Assembly: GCA_030145305.1 (NCBI GenBank) | Contig: JAQYVX010000002.1 | Span: forward strand, 124,001-188,000 | Source: Halarcobacter sp. | GTDB lineage: Bacteria; Campylobacterota; Campylobacteria; Campylobacterales; Arcobacteraceae | Direction: 5' to 3' | Length of the DNA stretch: 64,000 nucleotides | Shown here: one piece after another, positions 36,054-44,686 of the stretch | Position numbering within the stretch: the first letter of the stretch is position 1 | How the letters are laid out: each line of letters starts with the position of its first letter | Program-made: the position numbers and the translations under genes | Notes under the pieces: generated by a model | Told to the model about the DNA's origin: nothing | Database searches by the model: none | Seen by the model: only the letters and a program-made list of their open reading frames with translations

Positions 36054-37631
36054 TTAGAAATTATATACGTATGATAATTTCCCTATATGTTCATTGTAAC
36101 TACTAGCTGAATCATCTTCAACGTCATTATCTTGTTTTTCTAACAATAATCTAACTGTTTGCTTACCTTTATCATCTAATCGATAAGTAGTTCTAAATTG
36201 ATAAGTAGAATTAACTGAATCATTGGAATCATCTCTATATGTATTTCTAGAAACATATGATAAGTCCATAGATAGTTTTTTATTTACTTGATATCCCGCA
36301 TCAAGTTTTAAACCATACCTATCTTGGTCATTTCCATTTTGACTGACATTTTGTGCATCAACAGTTGCAGTTATACGATATGAACTTTCACCTTCAAGTT
36401 TTTGTTTATATCCTATGATAAACCTAACATTATTAATTGTTTGAGAAGAACTTGCAGTATTAGAATCTGTTAAGTCTGAATAATCGTAACCTAAACCATA
36501 TCTAAAGCCAGTTGTTGTTCTATAGTTTCCATTAACTCCAGCTGTAAATTGATTCGTATTTGCACCTCTTCCTTGAACATCTTTATTTGTAAATTTAAAA
36601 TCAACAGTTGCTCTTTTTATTGATTCAGGTTTATATAAAAAACTTAAAGATTCATAATATGTGTTTTGAGTATCTCCTAAGGCACCATCTAAATTATCTC
36701 TACTTGATTTCAAACTTAATTTAGTAGTTAATTGTTTATTTATTGTCCAAGAAGTTGAATTTTCAAGTTTTTCATTATCTGCATTAACTGAACCTGCTGC
36801 TGATATAAAATCTGCAGATATTCTTTTATACATAAAATTACTTTTTACAGAAGAAAGTACAGGTCTTGTTAACAATCTTAATTGTATTGCATTTTCAGTT
36901 TCTGAGTCTTTGTCTCCTCTTAAATCATCTGTACTATGAGATACGGCCGCACGACCTTTTAAAGTTATATACTTATTAAATCTCCATTTTGCATCAATTC
37001 CAAGTGTTGTTCCCTTTTTTCCTGGAGCTGTCTCGTTATATCCGCTGCTAAGATCATTTTTTAAAGTTGCTAAACTAAGAGTAATCTCTTTTGCTCTTTC
37101 ATATGTATAATTAGCTTCAAAAGCAGCTACATAAGTATCAAGACCTTCATCTTCTACAGTTTGATATGTTTCTCTCCATTGGGCTTTTCTTACACCTGTA
37201 ATAAACTTATAATCCCATTTATCATCTTTTTTACTACTTTTATATTCGGTTTTTATTCCCTTAACTGATCCACCAAAAACATATGGATTCATAGAAGCTG
37301 CTACATCCCCTATTTCATGGTTCCAAATTTTATCAGTGAAATATCCTTTTAAAAATAAAAGATGTTCATTGTTTTTTTGAACACGCTCATCATTAGATTC
37401 TCTTACTCTTGCCTCAATACTAGCATTTCCATGATATAGTGGCCCATGGAATTTAATATCAAGTTCATGTGATTGAGTAAACCCTTCTTTACTATTTGTT
37501 CCATTCTCAACATCTACATTTTGTAAATACCCACTAAGTCTTCCCTCAACTATCCATTTGTCTTCTTGTTTAAAATCAGACGCACTTACTATACTTACTA
37601 GTCCAATCAATGTTAGGTTTAAATATTTCAT
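36054..37631 (-). CDS. Outer-membrane beta-barrel protein
   Basis: A 525-aa protein with a signal peptide (LNLTLIGLVSIVSAS). The mature chain consists of alternating polar/hydrophobic strands with short turns and ends in YVYNF, the terminal aromatic residue that BAM recognises. Many strands pair as in a large porin-like barrel of around 20 strands or more. Paralogy to MtrB/PioB barrels is possible in outline, but the CxxC of MtrB is absent. It sits between the CARDB-protein gene and the giant gene with gaps of 8 and 22 bases, so it is a candidate outer-membrane conduit or anchor for the giant protein (inference). Confidence 0.8.
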   Translation of the reverse strand: MKYLNLTLIGLVSIVSASDFKQEDKWIVEGRLSGYLQNVDVENGTNSKEGFTQSHELDIKFHGPLYHGNASIEARVRESNDERVQKNNEHLLFLKGYFTDKIWNHEIGDVAASMNPYVFGGSVKGIKTEYKSSKKDDKWDYKFITGVRKAQWRETYQTVEDEGLDTYVAAFEANYTYERAKEITLSLATLKNDLSSGYNETAPGKKGTTLGIDAKWRFNKYITLKGRAAVSHSTDDLRGDKDSETENAIQLRLLTRPVLSSVKSNFMYKRISADFISAAGSVNADNEKLENSTSWTINKQLTTKLSLKSSRDNLDGALGDTQNTYYESLSFLYKPESIKRATVDFKFTNKDVQGRGANTNQFTAGVNGNYRTTTGFRYGLGYDYSDLTDSNTASSSQTINNVRFIIGYKQKLEGESSYRITATVDAQNVSQNGNDQDRYGLKLDAGYQVNKKLSMDLSYVSRNTYRDDSNDSVNSTYQFRTTYRLDDKGKQTVRLLLEKQDNDVEDDSASSYNEHIGKLSYVYNF

Positions 37632-37639
37632 AATTGTCC

Positions 37640-38449
37640 CTAGTTAAGTATATATTCATTATTTGATTCATCATCTTCTTCAATGAAATTATTAGGGTCA
37701 ACAATCACTGTATTACCGTTATAGCAATCACCATTTTTATTTATAAGAATACTTTGTCCAGGAGTTAAATTTCCAACATATTCAAAGGTAGAGAAAAAGG
37801 CACTTCCACCGTAATAAATACTTCCACTTGTAGTTGCACTATCTCCGATATTTGTAATTGTAATATCAATTGGCATTGCTCCCCCGAAGCCTGATGAACA
37901 GTTTGCCAAAATAATAAGATCAGGTAGCCCTTTTTCCAAAGGAATTACGTCGGGTTCTTGTCCTGCAATTTGTGGAACTTCTTCTTTCCAATCTGATAAA
38001 GAATTTCCCCATAAATGATTTCCTGCTAATTCTATTAACTTATATTGACCATTTATCTCGTCAAATAAAAATCTTGAATATCCTCTTTGATTAAGTTGAG
38101 TTCTTCCATCATTTGTTTCATAACGTTTTTCCCATCTTACATAAAGATATCTTTTTACTCCATCAGTTGTGATTTTATCAATCCAAGTATCAACACTTAC
38201 AATTTCATATTTTCTAAAATCTTCATCAATTGCTTCTGAAAAAGTCATATAATCTTGAATAAAACGTTCTTCTGATATTAATTTAAAAAAAGCATGAGAA
38301 TCTTCTTCCTCATAATTTTGCATCAACTCACTAAATACAATCTTCACTTTATCATCTCTTGATTGATCAAGAACGATAATATCTTTATCATAGTCACTAC
38401 TTGCATGTAAATTAAATAGTAAAGCAATAAGTATTAAAATTTTTGCCAT
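37640..38449 (-). CDS. Exported protein with C-terminal CARDB-like domain
   Basis: A 269-aa protein with a signal peptide (AKILILIALLFNLHAS). Residues 25-160 form an alpha/beta domain (KIVFSELMQNYEEED; YLYVRWEKRYET) of the NTF2-like kind in outline. After a proline-containing linker, the C-terminal 90 residues form a CARDB-like beta-sandwich (LPDLIILANCSSG ... PIDITITNIGDSATTSGSIYYGG, ending FIEEDDESNNEYIL). The ATG at 38449 was chosen over upstream codons because GGAGG lies seven bases before it. It is the first gene of the operon behind a promoter with tandem 11-bp repeats. Confidence 0.78.
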   Translation of the reverse strand: MAKILILIALLFNLHASSDYDKDIIVLDQSRDDKVKIVFSELMQNYEEEDSHAFFKLISEERFIQDYMTFSEAIDEDFRKYEIVSVDTWIDKITTDGVKRYLYVRWEKRYETNDGRTQLNQRGYSRFLFDEINGQYKLIELAGNHLWGNSLSDWKEEVPQIAGQEPDVIPLEKGLPDLIILANCSSGFGGAMPIDITITNIGDSATTSGSIYYGGSAFFSTFEYVGNLTPGQSILINKNGDCYNGNTVIVDPNNFIEEDDESNNEYILN

Positions 38450-38477
38450 TTCTTTCCTCCGCATAATAATATAATTA

Positions 38478-38514
38478 ATTGTAAGAAGTAACTGTTGCAA
38501 AAATGTTGCAAAAA
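38478..38514 (-). promoter_or_regulatory. Promoter with two perfect tandem 11-bp repeats
   Basis: On the plus strand TGTTGCAAAAA occurs twice back to back (38493-38503 and 38504-38514). On the minus strand a TACAAT -10 box (38483-38478) follows nine bases downstream of the repeats, so they cover the -20 to -45 region. Adjacent direct repeats with 11-bp spacing are the usual binding mode of OmpR-type regulators, and one is encoded immediately upstream. Confidence 0.6.
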
Positions 38515-38558
38515 CAAGAAAAATGATGATTAATTATGTAAAAAGAAGATTTTGAAGT

Positions 38559-39242
38559 TTATATATTGATTCGATATCCAAAAGAAGGAATTGTTTCAAT
38601 GAATTTATATTTTATTTTAGAACGTAATCTACTAACTAAAGCTCTACGAGTGCTTTCATTTGGAGCTTTATCAGGCCAAATTTCATTTTCCATTTCATAG
38701 ATTGAGACTATTGAATTTTTAGATTTGATTAAAAGATTTATTAATTGAACTTCTCTTTTTGTAAGATGAATATACTCACAATAATGTATTAATTGTGAGT
38801 TTTTTGTATCATATGAAAACTCATCATCGAATATTAAATCTCCTTTTTTTAAGATTAAATCCTTTTTATTCTTCTCATAAGTATATGCGGCGATTCTTAA
38901 TGAAGCAAATAATTCTTTTTTATTAAATGGTTTTGTTAAATATCCACTAGGATTAGTTTTGATAGCTCTACCTACTGTTTCTTCATCACAATAAGCTGTC
39001 AAATAAATAATAGAAGTATTTAATTCATTTAATATTTTTGTAGCTGCATCTATTCCATCAATTTCACCTTTTATTTTTATATCCATTAAGATAATGTGAG
39101 GTTTATAGTCCAGGGCTAATTCATAAGCACTTTTTGCATTATTTGCTATACCTATTACACTAAAATTTAAAGAACTTAAATAACTCTCTATTTCCATTGA
39201 AACAATACTTTCATCTTCTACTATCAAAATTGGCGTTTTCAT
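38559..39242 (-). CDS. Two-component response regulator, OmpR-like
   Basis: A 227-aa regulator. The receiver domain (1-120) has the acidic pair E9-D10, phosphoacceptor D54 in ILMDIKIKG and the lysine in YLTKPFNKKE. The C-terminal winged-helix DNA-binding domain includes LTKREVQLINLLIKSKNSIVS and ends ETIPSFGYRI, the OmpR/PhoB pattern. Its ATG overlaps the kinase stop by 4 bases. The giant-protein operon begins about 110 bases downstream on the same strand, making that operon its probable target (inference). Confidence 0.9.
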   Translation of the reverse strand: MKTPILIVEDESIVSMEIESYLSSLNFSVIGIANNAKSAYELALDYKPHIILMDIKIKGEIDGIDAATKILNELNTSIIYLTAYCDEETVGRAIKTNPSGYLTKPFNKKELFASLRIAAYTYEKNKKDLILKKGDLIFDDEFSYDTKNSQLIHYCEYIHLTKREVQLINLLIKSKNSIVSIYEMENEIWPDKAPNESTRRALVSRLRSKIKYKFIETIPSFGYRINI

Positions 39243-41008
39243 ATTCTAAACCTTATATTATATTCACATTTATTTATAATATTTTCTTCTATCTTTCCAG
39301 AGAGTTGATCAACGACTAAATTATTTACCAAGAGCAAACCTAAAGATTTTTTTGATATATTTTTTTTATCATAACCGGAGCCATTATCAATAATATCTAA
39401 ATAAAAATACTCTTCTTTTTTATATAAGTTTATAGTTATTTTATCACAAGAAGAAGCATACTTAATACTATTTGTAAGCAGTTCATTTATTATAATGCCA
39501 ATATAAACTGCTTCTCTTAAGGGCATTTTCACTTCTGTTCTAATAGTAGTATTAATGCTATTGTTATCAAAAGAAATATTAACATCTTCACTTAAACTAT
39601 ATATATATTCATACATATCAATTTTTTCAATATCATCATTCAAATATAAAATTTCATGAGTTTTTGCTATTGATTTTATACGATTTTCCAGTTTTTGAAA
39701 TTGTTCTTTCAAAATATTATTATTGAACTTATCCCCTTGCAGTCTAATTATTGATAGCATAATTTGTAAATTATTCTTTACTCTATGATGAAGTTCTCTA
39801 TAAAGATTATTTAACATTTTTGTTCTACTTTTTACTTCTTGCTCAACAATTATATTTCTTTTTTGTAATTCATCTAATAACTTTTTATCTGTATCATTTT
39901 TTTCTTTTTGTAAGATACTTAGTTTATCAACAAAAGCTAAAAGTAAAAAAAATGCTTCAAAAGTTGTACAAAGTAAAACTAAACTTGTCATATTATACAT
40001 AATAGAGTAAATACCCAAAGCATCTATTATTGATAAAAAAAAGCCAAAAAGAACAAATCCCCAGCCAAGTATAAAAAATCTTGCTTGCTTATTTCCTTTT
40101 TTATAAACATAAATGGCTGCATAAAAATTAAAAATAATAAAAAATAAACCTGTTAATACAGTAATTTCTGGATAATAAAAATATGGTGTTGATAAAAAAA
40201 GAATTTGTAGAAATACAATAAAAATAAGAATTTTATAAACTTTATCTATTTTAGGATAAAACTTAGTTTTTAGAAAACTCCTTGCAAAGATTATTGCAGA
40301 AATAATTATAATTCCAACTTTAGGAACAACTATTAAATTATCTATATAGGTAAACTCTCTTGGCATATATAAAGGTAAAAAGCCTACATATGTTAATTGT
40401 TGAAAAAGCAAAGCTAAAATATAAAATGCATAAAGAAAATAGCTTCTATCTTTTGTAAAAAAATATAAAGCTATTGCATATATTAAAAATGCAATTATTG
40501 CTCCTGCAAATAAAATTATAAGAAATTGATTTTGCCTATCTTTTTTAAATTCACTTTCTTTGTCTAATAAGTTTATAGAAAACTGTAATGCCGTTGTTGA
40601 ATTTAAAATTTTTAGATAATAAGTTTTGTTGCTTCTCTTATCAATACTAATTTTAAAAGATGGATTTATAAATTTCCTAGAATCATCTATATATAACATT
40701 CCTGATTTATAAATTTCATTATTTGAATACAAAAATATTTTTTCTAATAAAGGATTATTAATCTCTAAAATCTTATCTATACTAATGTTTGAATTATTCC
40801 GAATATCAAGCTTTATCCATACTATACTTTTTTGGGCAAAACCTAAATTAACATGCTTCTCAGATAAATTTATAAAATCTTTTTTTATACTATTTTCATA
40901 AGTTTGATTATTTTTATCAATATAAATTGATTGTTTTATTTCTAACTTAGATATGTCAGAATAGAGAATTGATATAAAAAGAATTAATATTAAAATAGTT
41001 TTTTTCAT
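39239..41008 (-). CDS. 7TMR-DISM sensor histidine kinase (HisKA_2 type)
   Basis: A 589-aa membrane kinase with a signal peptide and a periplasmic 7TMR-DISMED2 carbohydrate-binding-like domain (to about 175: LGFAQKSIVWIKLDIRNNS). Seven TM segments (about 180-365) follow, then a coiled coil and a HisKA_2 dimerisation domain with phosphohistidine motif ELHHRVKNNLQ near residue 405. The HATPase domain has ELLTNSIKYA (N box) and DNGSGYD (G1 box). The DISM domain suggests a soluble carbohydrate-like or envelope ligand. It is coupled to the following response regulator. Confidence 0.9.
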   Translation of the reverse strand: MKKTILILILFISILYSDISKLEIKQSIYIDKNNQTYENSIKKDFINLSEKHVNLGFAQKSIVWIKLDIRNNSNISIDKILEINNPLLEKIFLYSNNEIYKSGMLYIDDSRKFINPSFKISIDKRSNKTYYLKILNSTTALQFSINLLDKESEFKKDRQNQFLIILFAGAIIAFLIYAIALYFFTKDRSYFLYAFYILALLFQQLTYVGFLPLYMPREFTYIDNLIVVPKVGIIIISAIIFARSFLKTKFYPKIDKVYKILIFIVFLQILFLSTPYFYYPEITVLTGLFFIIFNFYAAIYVYKKGNKQARFFILGWGFVLFGFFLSIIDALGIYSIMYNMTSLVLLCTTFEAFFLLLAFVDKLSILQKEKNDTDKKLLDELQKRNIIVEQEVKSRTKMLNNLYRELHHRVKNNLQIMLSIIRLQGDKFNNNILKEQFQKLENRIKSIAKTHEILYLNDDIEKIDMYEYIYSLSEDVNISFDNNSINTTIRTEVKMPLREAVYIGIIINELLTNSIKYASSCDKITINLYKKEEYFYLDIIDNGSGYDKKNISKKSLGLLLVNNLVVDQLSGKIEENIINKCEYNIRFRI

Positions 41009-41116
41009 TAGATATTCTTTTTCTAATTAATTTACATCATTGTAAATTATAATATCATTTAGATAATATAAATATTAATTTAAAAAAATTAATTAAATTT
41101 ATTTTTAAAGTTTTAT

Positions 41117-41148
41117 AAAAAAAGGGATTCAAAATTGAACCCCTTTTT
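41117..41148. terminator. Intrinsic terminator after livF
   Basis: The stem AAAAAGGG-TTCAA pairs with TTGAA-CCCTTTTT around a 2-base apex with one A.C mismatch, a few bases past the livF stop. A and T tracts flank it on both strands. Confidence 0.85.
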
Positions 41149-41150
41149 AA

Positions 41151-41846
41151 TTATGCACCTAAATATTTTTTTCTAATTTCGTCAGAAGAAATTAATTTTG
41201 AAGCTACATCTTCAAGTGCAACTTCTCCATTTTCCAAAACATAAGCATAATCAGAAATTTCAAGTGCCGCGAAAGCATTTTGTTCTACAAGTAAAATTGT
41301 AATACCTTCTTCTCTAAGTTTTGTAATAGTTTCAAAAAGTTCACCTACTATTTTTGGCGCTAAGCCTAAAGAAGGTTCATCTAACATTAATAATGTTGGA
41401 GAACTCATAAGTGCCCTAGCAATTGCAAGCATTTGTTGTTCCCCTCCACTCATAGTTCCACCTAGTTGTCCTTTTTTTGCAATTAACCTAGGAAAAAGTT
41501 TAAACATTCTTTCTTGTAATTCTTCATATCTCTCACTATTATTAAAAGCACCCATTCTCATATTTTCTTCAATTGTCAAGTTTTGAAATACTCTTCTTCC
41601 TTCTGGAACTAAAGAAATTCCTTCTTGAATAATATGATGTGTTTTCAAATCCGAAATTGTTTTATCTTTAAAATGAATATCACCAGTTTTTTTAACATCA
41701 TTTACAATTGATTGTAAAGTTGAAGTTTTTCCTGCACCATTAGAACCAATTAAAGAGACAATTTGTCCCTCTTCAACATCGATATTTATACCTTTTACAG
41801 CTTTTATTAATCCGTAATATACTTCTAAATTTCTAATCTTAAGCAT
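41151..41846 (-). CDS. livF: Branched-chain amino acid ABC transporter ATPase LivF
   Basis: A 231-aa ABC ATPase of the LivF type. It has Walker A SLIGSNGAGKT near residue 40, signature MSGGEQQMLAIARALM, Walker B LLMLDEPSLGLAP and the LivF-specific ISLVPEGRRVF and LLVEQNAFAALEIS. It energises uptake with LivG. The start at 41846 (MLKIRNLEVYYG) gives an 8-base overlap with livG; a few upstream codons in frame are less likely. It is the last gene of the operon, before a terminator. Confidence 0.95.
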   Translation of the reverse strand: MLKIRNLEVYYGLIKAVKGINIDVEEGQIVSLIGSNGAGKTSTLQSIVNDVKKTGDIHFKDKTISDLKTHHIIQEGISLVPEGRRVFQNLTIEENMRMGAFNNSERYEELQERMFKLFPRLIAKKGQLGGTMSGGEQQMLAIARALMSSPTLLMLDEPSLGLAPKIVGELFETITKLREEGITILLVEQNAFAALEISDYAYVLENGEVALEDVASKLISSDEIRKKYLGA

Positions 41847-42606
41847 GTTTAAAATCTCCAAGGTAAGCTTTTATAACTTCTTCATTTTTAATTGCATCTT
41901 TGATATCACCTTCAAAGATTGTTTTCCCATAATCTAAGACCATAACTCTATCACACAGTTTATTTACAAATTTCATATCATGTTCAATTAATAAAATTGT
42001 AACATCAAACTCATCTCTAATTTTAAAGAAAAGTTCTGCTAGTTCATGTGTTTCTTGGGGATTCATACCAGCTGCTGGCTCATCTAAAAGTAGAAGTTGT
42101 GGGTTTGCAGCAAGGGCACGAGCAATTTCAACTTTTCTCTGACTTCCATATGAAAGAGAAGTTGCTAATTCATCTGCAAACTCAGCAATTCCTAAAACCT
42201 CCATAATTTCAAAGGCTCTTTCTCTTACTCTTCTTTCTTCTTTAAAAAATCTAGGTAGTCTAAGTATTGCTTCAAAATATGTGTACGTAGCTTGATAATC
42301 AAATCCAATTAAGACATTATCCAAAACTGTCATAGATTTAAATAATCTAATATTTTGGAATGTTCTAGCAATTCCTCTATGTACAACTTTATAAGGTTTA
42401 ATACCATCAATTCTTTGTCCATGAAATTTAACAGAACCAGCTGTTGGCTCATAGTTTCCTGTAATTATATTAAACATTGTTGTTTTACCAGCACCATTAG
42501 GGCCAATAAGTCCATAAATCTCTTTTAAATTTACATGAAATGAAGTATCTTTAATTGCAGTTACTCCACCAAATTTTTTAGTTACATTGCAAACTTCTAA
42601 AATCAT
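41839..42606 (-). CDS. livG: Branched-chain amino acid ABC transporter ATPase LivG
   Basis: A 255-aa ABC ATPase with Walker A LIGPNGAGKTTMFNIITG, the LivG-type IARTFQNIRLFKSMTVLDNVLIG, signature SYGSQRKVEIARAL, Walker B LLLLDEPAAGMNP and the H-loop LLIEHDMKFV. It pairs with LivF on the cytosolic side of the LivHM permease. Its ATG overlaps the livM stop (ATGA). Confidence 0.95.
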   Translation of the reverse strand: MILEVCNVTKKFGGVTAIKDTSFHVNLKEIYGLIGPNGAGKTTMFNIITGNYEPTAGSVKFHGQRIDGIKPYKVVHRGIARTFQNIRLFKSMTVLDNVLIGFDYQATYTYFEAILRLPRFFKEERRVRERAFEIMEVLGIAEFADELATSLSYGSQRKVEIARALAANPQLLLLDEPAAGMNPQETHELAELFFKIRDEFDVTILLIEHDMKFVNKLCDRVMVLDYGKTIFEGDIKDAIKNEEVIKAYLGDFKHA

Positions 42607-43646
42607 TTGTTTGCCTTTTTCTTTTTAAATAAATCTTTTAACTCTTTTTTACCCATTAAACCTTCTCTTGCAAATAACATTACAAGAATAAGAATTAATG
42701 AGAAAACAACCATTCTCATTCCAGGTGTTCCTTCTGTTTCAATTCCCATGAAACTAATTGGTTCATCTAAGAATCTCATCCATTCTAATCCTGCCATTAC
42801 AAAAATTGTTCCTAAAATTGCTCCTGTTGTAGAACCCAATCCTCCAAGAACAATTATAATTAGTAATTGGAAAGTTAAGAAGAATGTAAATAAATCTGGA
42901 CTTATTGAAGTTAATAAAGCGGCTAATAATCCACCACCAATACCTTCAAAAAATGCCGAAGTAGAAAATGCTAAAGTTTTGATTTTAAATGTATCAACAC
43001 CCATCGCAGTTGCCGCATCTTCATCATCACGAACTGCTTTCATAGCCCGCCCATATTTTGAATATATAATATTTAAAATCGCAATTACTGTAATAATAGC
43101 TGCTCCCATTGTCCAATATAGATAGTTAGAATACTCAGGAATATCATTTATACCTAAAGAACCATTTGTAACTGTAGGAGAATTAATAGCTAAAATTCTA
43201 ATAATAAATCCAAAACCAAGAGTTACAATAGCTAAATAATCTCCTCTTACTCTAAATACAGGAAAAGATAAAGATAGTGCTAATAATGCTGAAATAATTC
43301 CCGCGAGTAATAAAGCCCAAATAAACTCAGCTTGCATAGCTAAAACCCAAGCAGAAGGATCTTCAATATCATATTGATAAAGCATTCCTTCTGCATCAAC
43401 TGTTAAAATAGCAACAACATAAGCACCAATTGCGACAAAGCCATTTGGTTCAAGTGAAAACTGACCAGTTACACCATTAATAAGATTATATGAAACTGCT
43501 AAAATAATAAAAATAGCAACATTATTTATAATTCTTACAGTGTATTCATCTAAAGTATTTTGAGCATACCAAGTGAACCAAATAGCTGTTATTATAATAC
43601 CAAGATTGATTAATCTTTGTTTTGTAAAAATTGCATCGTTCATCAT
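42603..43646 (-). CDS. livM: Branched-chain amino acid ABC transporter permease LivM
   Basis: A 347-aa polytopic permease with about ten hydrophobic segments. It carries the LivM signatures YNLINGVTGQFSLEPNGFVAIGAY near the N-terminus and the cytosolic coupling loop YGRAMKAVRDDEDAATAMGV. Two adjacent ATGs are possible starts. livH ends 2 bases upstream. Confidence 0.94.
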   Translation of the reverse strand: MMNDAIFTKQRLINLGIIITAIWFTWYAQNTLDEYTVRIINNVAIFIILAVSYNLINGVTGQFSLEPNGFVAIGAYVVAILTVDAEGMLYQYDIEDPSAWVLAMQAEFIWALLLAGIISALLALSLSFPVFRVRGDYLAIVTLGFGFIIRILAINSPTVTNGSLGINDIPEYSNYLYWTMGAAIITVIAILNIIYSKYGRAMKAVRDDEDAATAMGVDTFKIKTLAFSTSAFFEGIGGGLLAALLTSISPDLFTFFLTFQLLIIIVLGGLGSTTGAILGTIFVMAGLEWMRFLDEPISFMGIETEGTPGMRMVVFSLILILVMLFAREGLMGKKELKDLFKKKKANK

Positions 43647-43648
43647 GA

Positions 43649-44545
43649 TTAAAACCTACTCTTTTCTAAATCTTCACCCATTATTCCAGTTGGTTTAAAT
43701 AAAAGCACCAAAATTAAAAATACAAAAGCAAAGGCATCTTTATAACCACCCATTTCAGGCCAGAATGCAATTACTACTACTTCTGTAAATCCAATAATAA
43801 AGCCACCTAATACAGCACCTGTTACAGAGCCAATTCCTCCTACAACAGCTGCGGCAAAGGCTTTAAGTCCAACTAGAACTCCCATCATTGGCTCAACAGA
43901 AGGATAATTAATAGCCCAAAAAAGTCCCCCAACAGCTGCAAGACCAGAACCTAGAGCAAATACTAAAGCAATAATTGTATTTCCATCAATACCCATAAGG
44001 TTTACTGTTTTAATATCAAAAGATAAAGCTCTAATAGCCATACCGTATTTTGTTTTATATAATACATACAAAATACCAAGTAATAAACCTAAAGTAACAA
44101 TAGGAACAGCAATTGATGAAGTAGTAAAAGTAACACCAGCTACATTAAAAATATTTTCCATATAAGAAGGCACTGGAAAAGCACGAGGAACTCCACCTAC
44201 AAATACAGTAAAGGCATTCTCTAAAAAGAAAGAGATACCAATTGCAGTAATTAATAAAGAAATTTTTGGAGCTTCTCTTAATGGCTTATATGCAATTTTA
44301 TCCATTAACATGCCTAATAAGGCAGATAGCGTAACTGATAAAAGTACAGCCACTGGAAAAGGTAAAGCAAAAACAACCATAAATGTATATCCTAAAAAGG
44401 CACCAACCATCATAATATCCCCATGTGCAAAGTTAATAAGCCTTAACACACCATAAACCATTGTATATCCTATTGCAATTAAAGCATACATAGATCCTAA
44501 AGAAAATCCATTTACCATTTGTTGCATAAATATTAATATATCCAT
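43649..44545 (-). CDS. livH: Branched-chain amino acid ABC transporter permease LivH
   Basis: A 298-aa permease with about eight hydrophobic segments. It has the LivH hallmarks QQMVNGFSLGSMYALIAIGY, INFAHGDIMMVGAF and the coupling loop YGMAIRALSFDIKTVNLMGI. The ATG at 44545 follows GGGGAG by five bases and is preferred to the in-frame GTG one codon earlier. It is separated from the upstream binding protein gene by a terminator-like hairpin. Confidence 0.94.
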   Translation of the reverse strand: MDILIFMQQMVNGFSLGSMYALIAIGYTMVYGVLRLINFAHGDIMMVGAFLGYTFMVVFALPFPVAVLLSVTLSALLGMLMDKIAYKPLREAPKISLLITAIGISFFLENAFTVFVGGVPRAFPVPSYMENIFNVAGVTFTTSSIAVPIVTLGLLLGILYVLYKTKYGMAIRALSFDIKTVNLMGIDGNTIIALVFALGSGLAAVGGLFWAINYPSVEPMMGVLVGLKAFAAAVVGGIGSVTGAVLGGFIIGFTEVVVIAFWPEMGGYKDAFAFVFLILVLLFKPTGIMGEDLEKSRF

Positions 44546-44635
44546 CACTTCTCCCCAAAAGTTTTTCGTTCTTTATAATAAGTAATTACCATAAGAAAGA
44601 TAAATGTAAAAGATAAAAATTTATTTTATTATGGC

Positions 44636-44669
44636 AAAAAAAAAGTCTAGCAAAAAAATGCTAGACTTT
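44636..44669 (-). terminator. Terminator hairpin between livJ and livH
   Basis: A perfect 11-bp stem (AAAGTCTAGCA with TGCTAGACTTT) is followed on the minus strand by a run of nine T. It lies 18 bases after the livJ stop. Partial read-through would give more binding protein than permease. Confidence 0.85.
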
Positions 44670-44686
44670 ATAAAATTAAATTTCTA

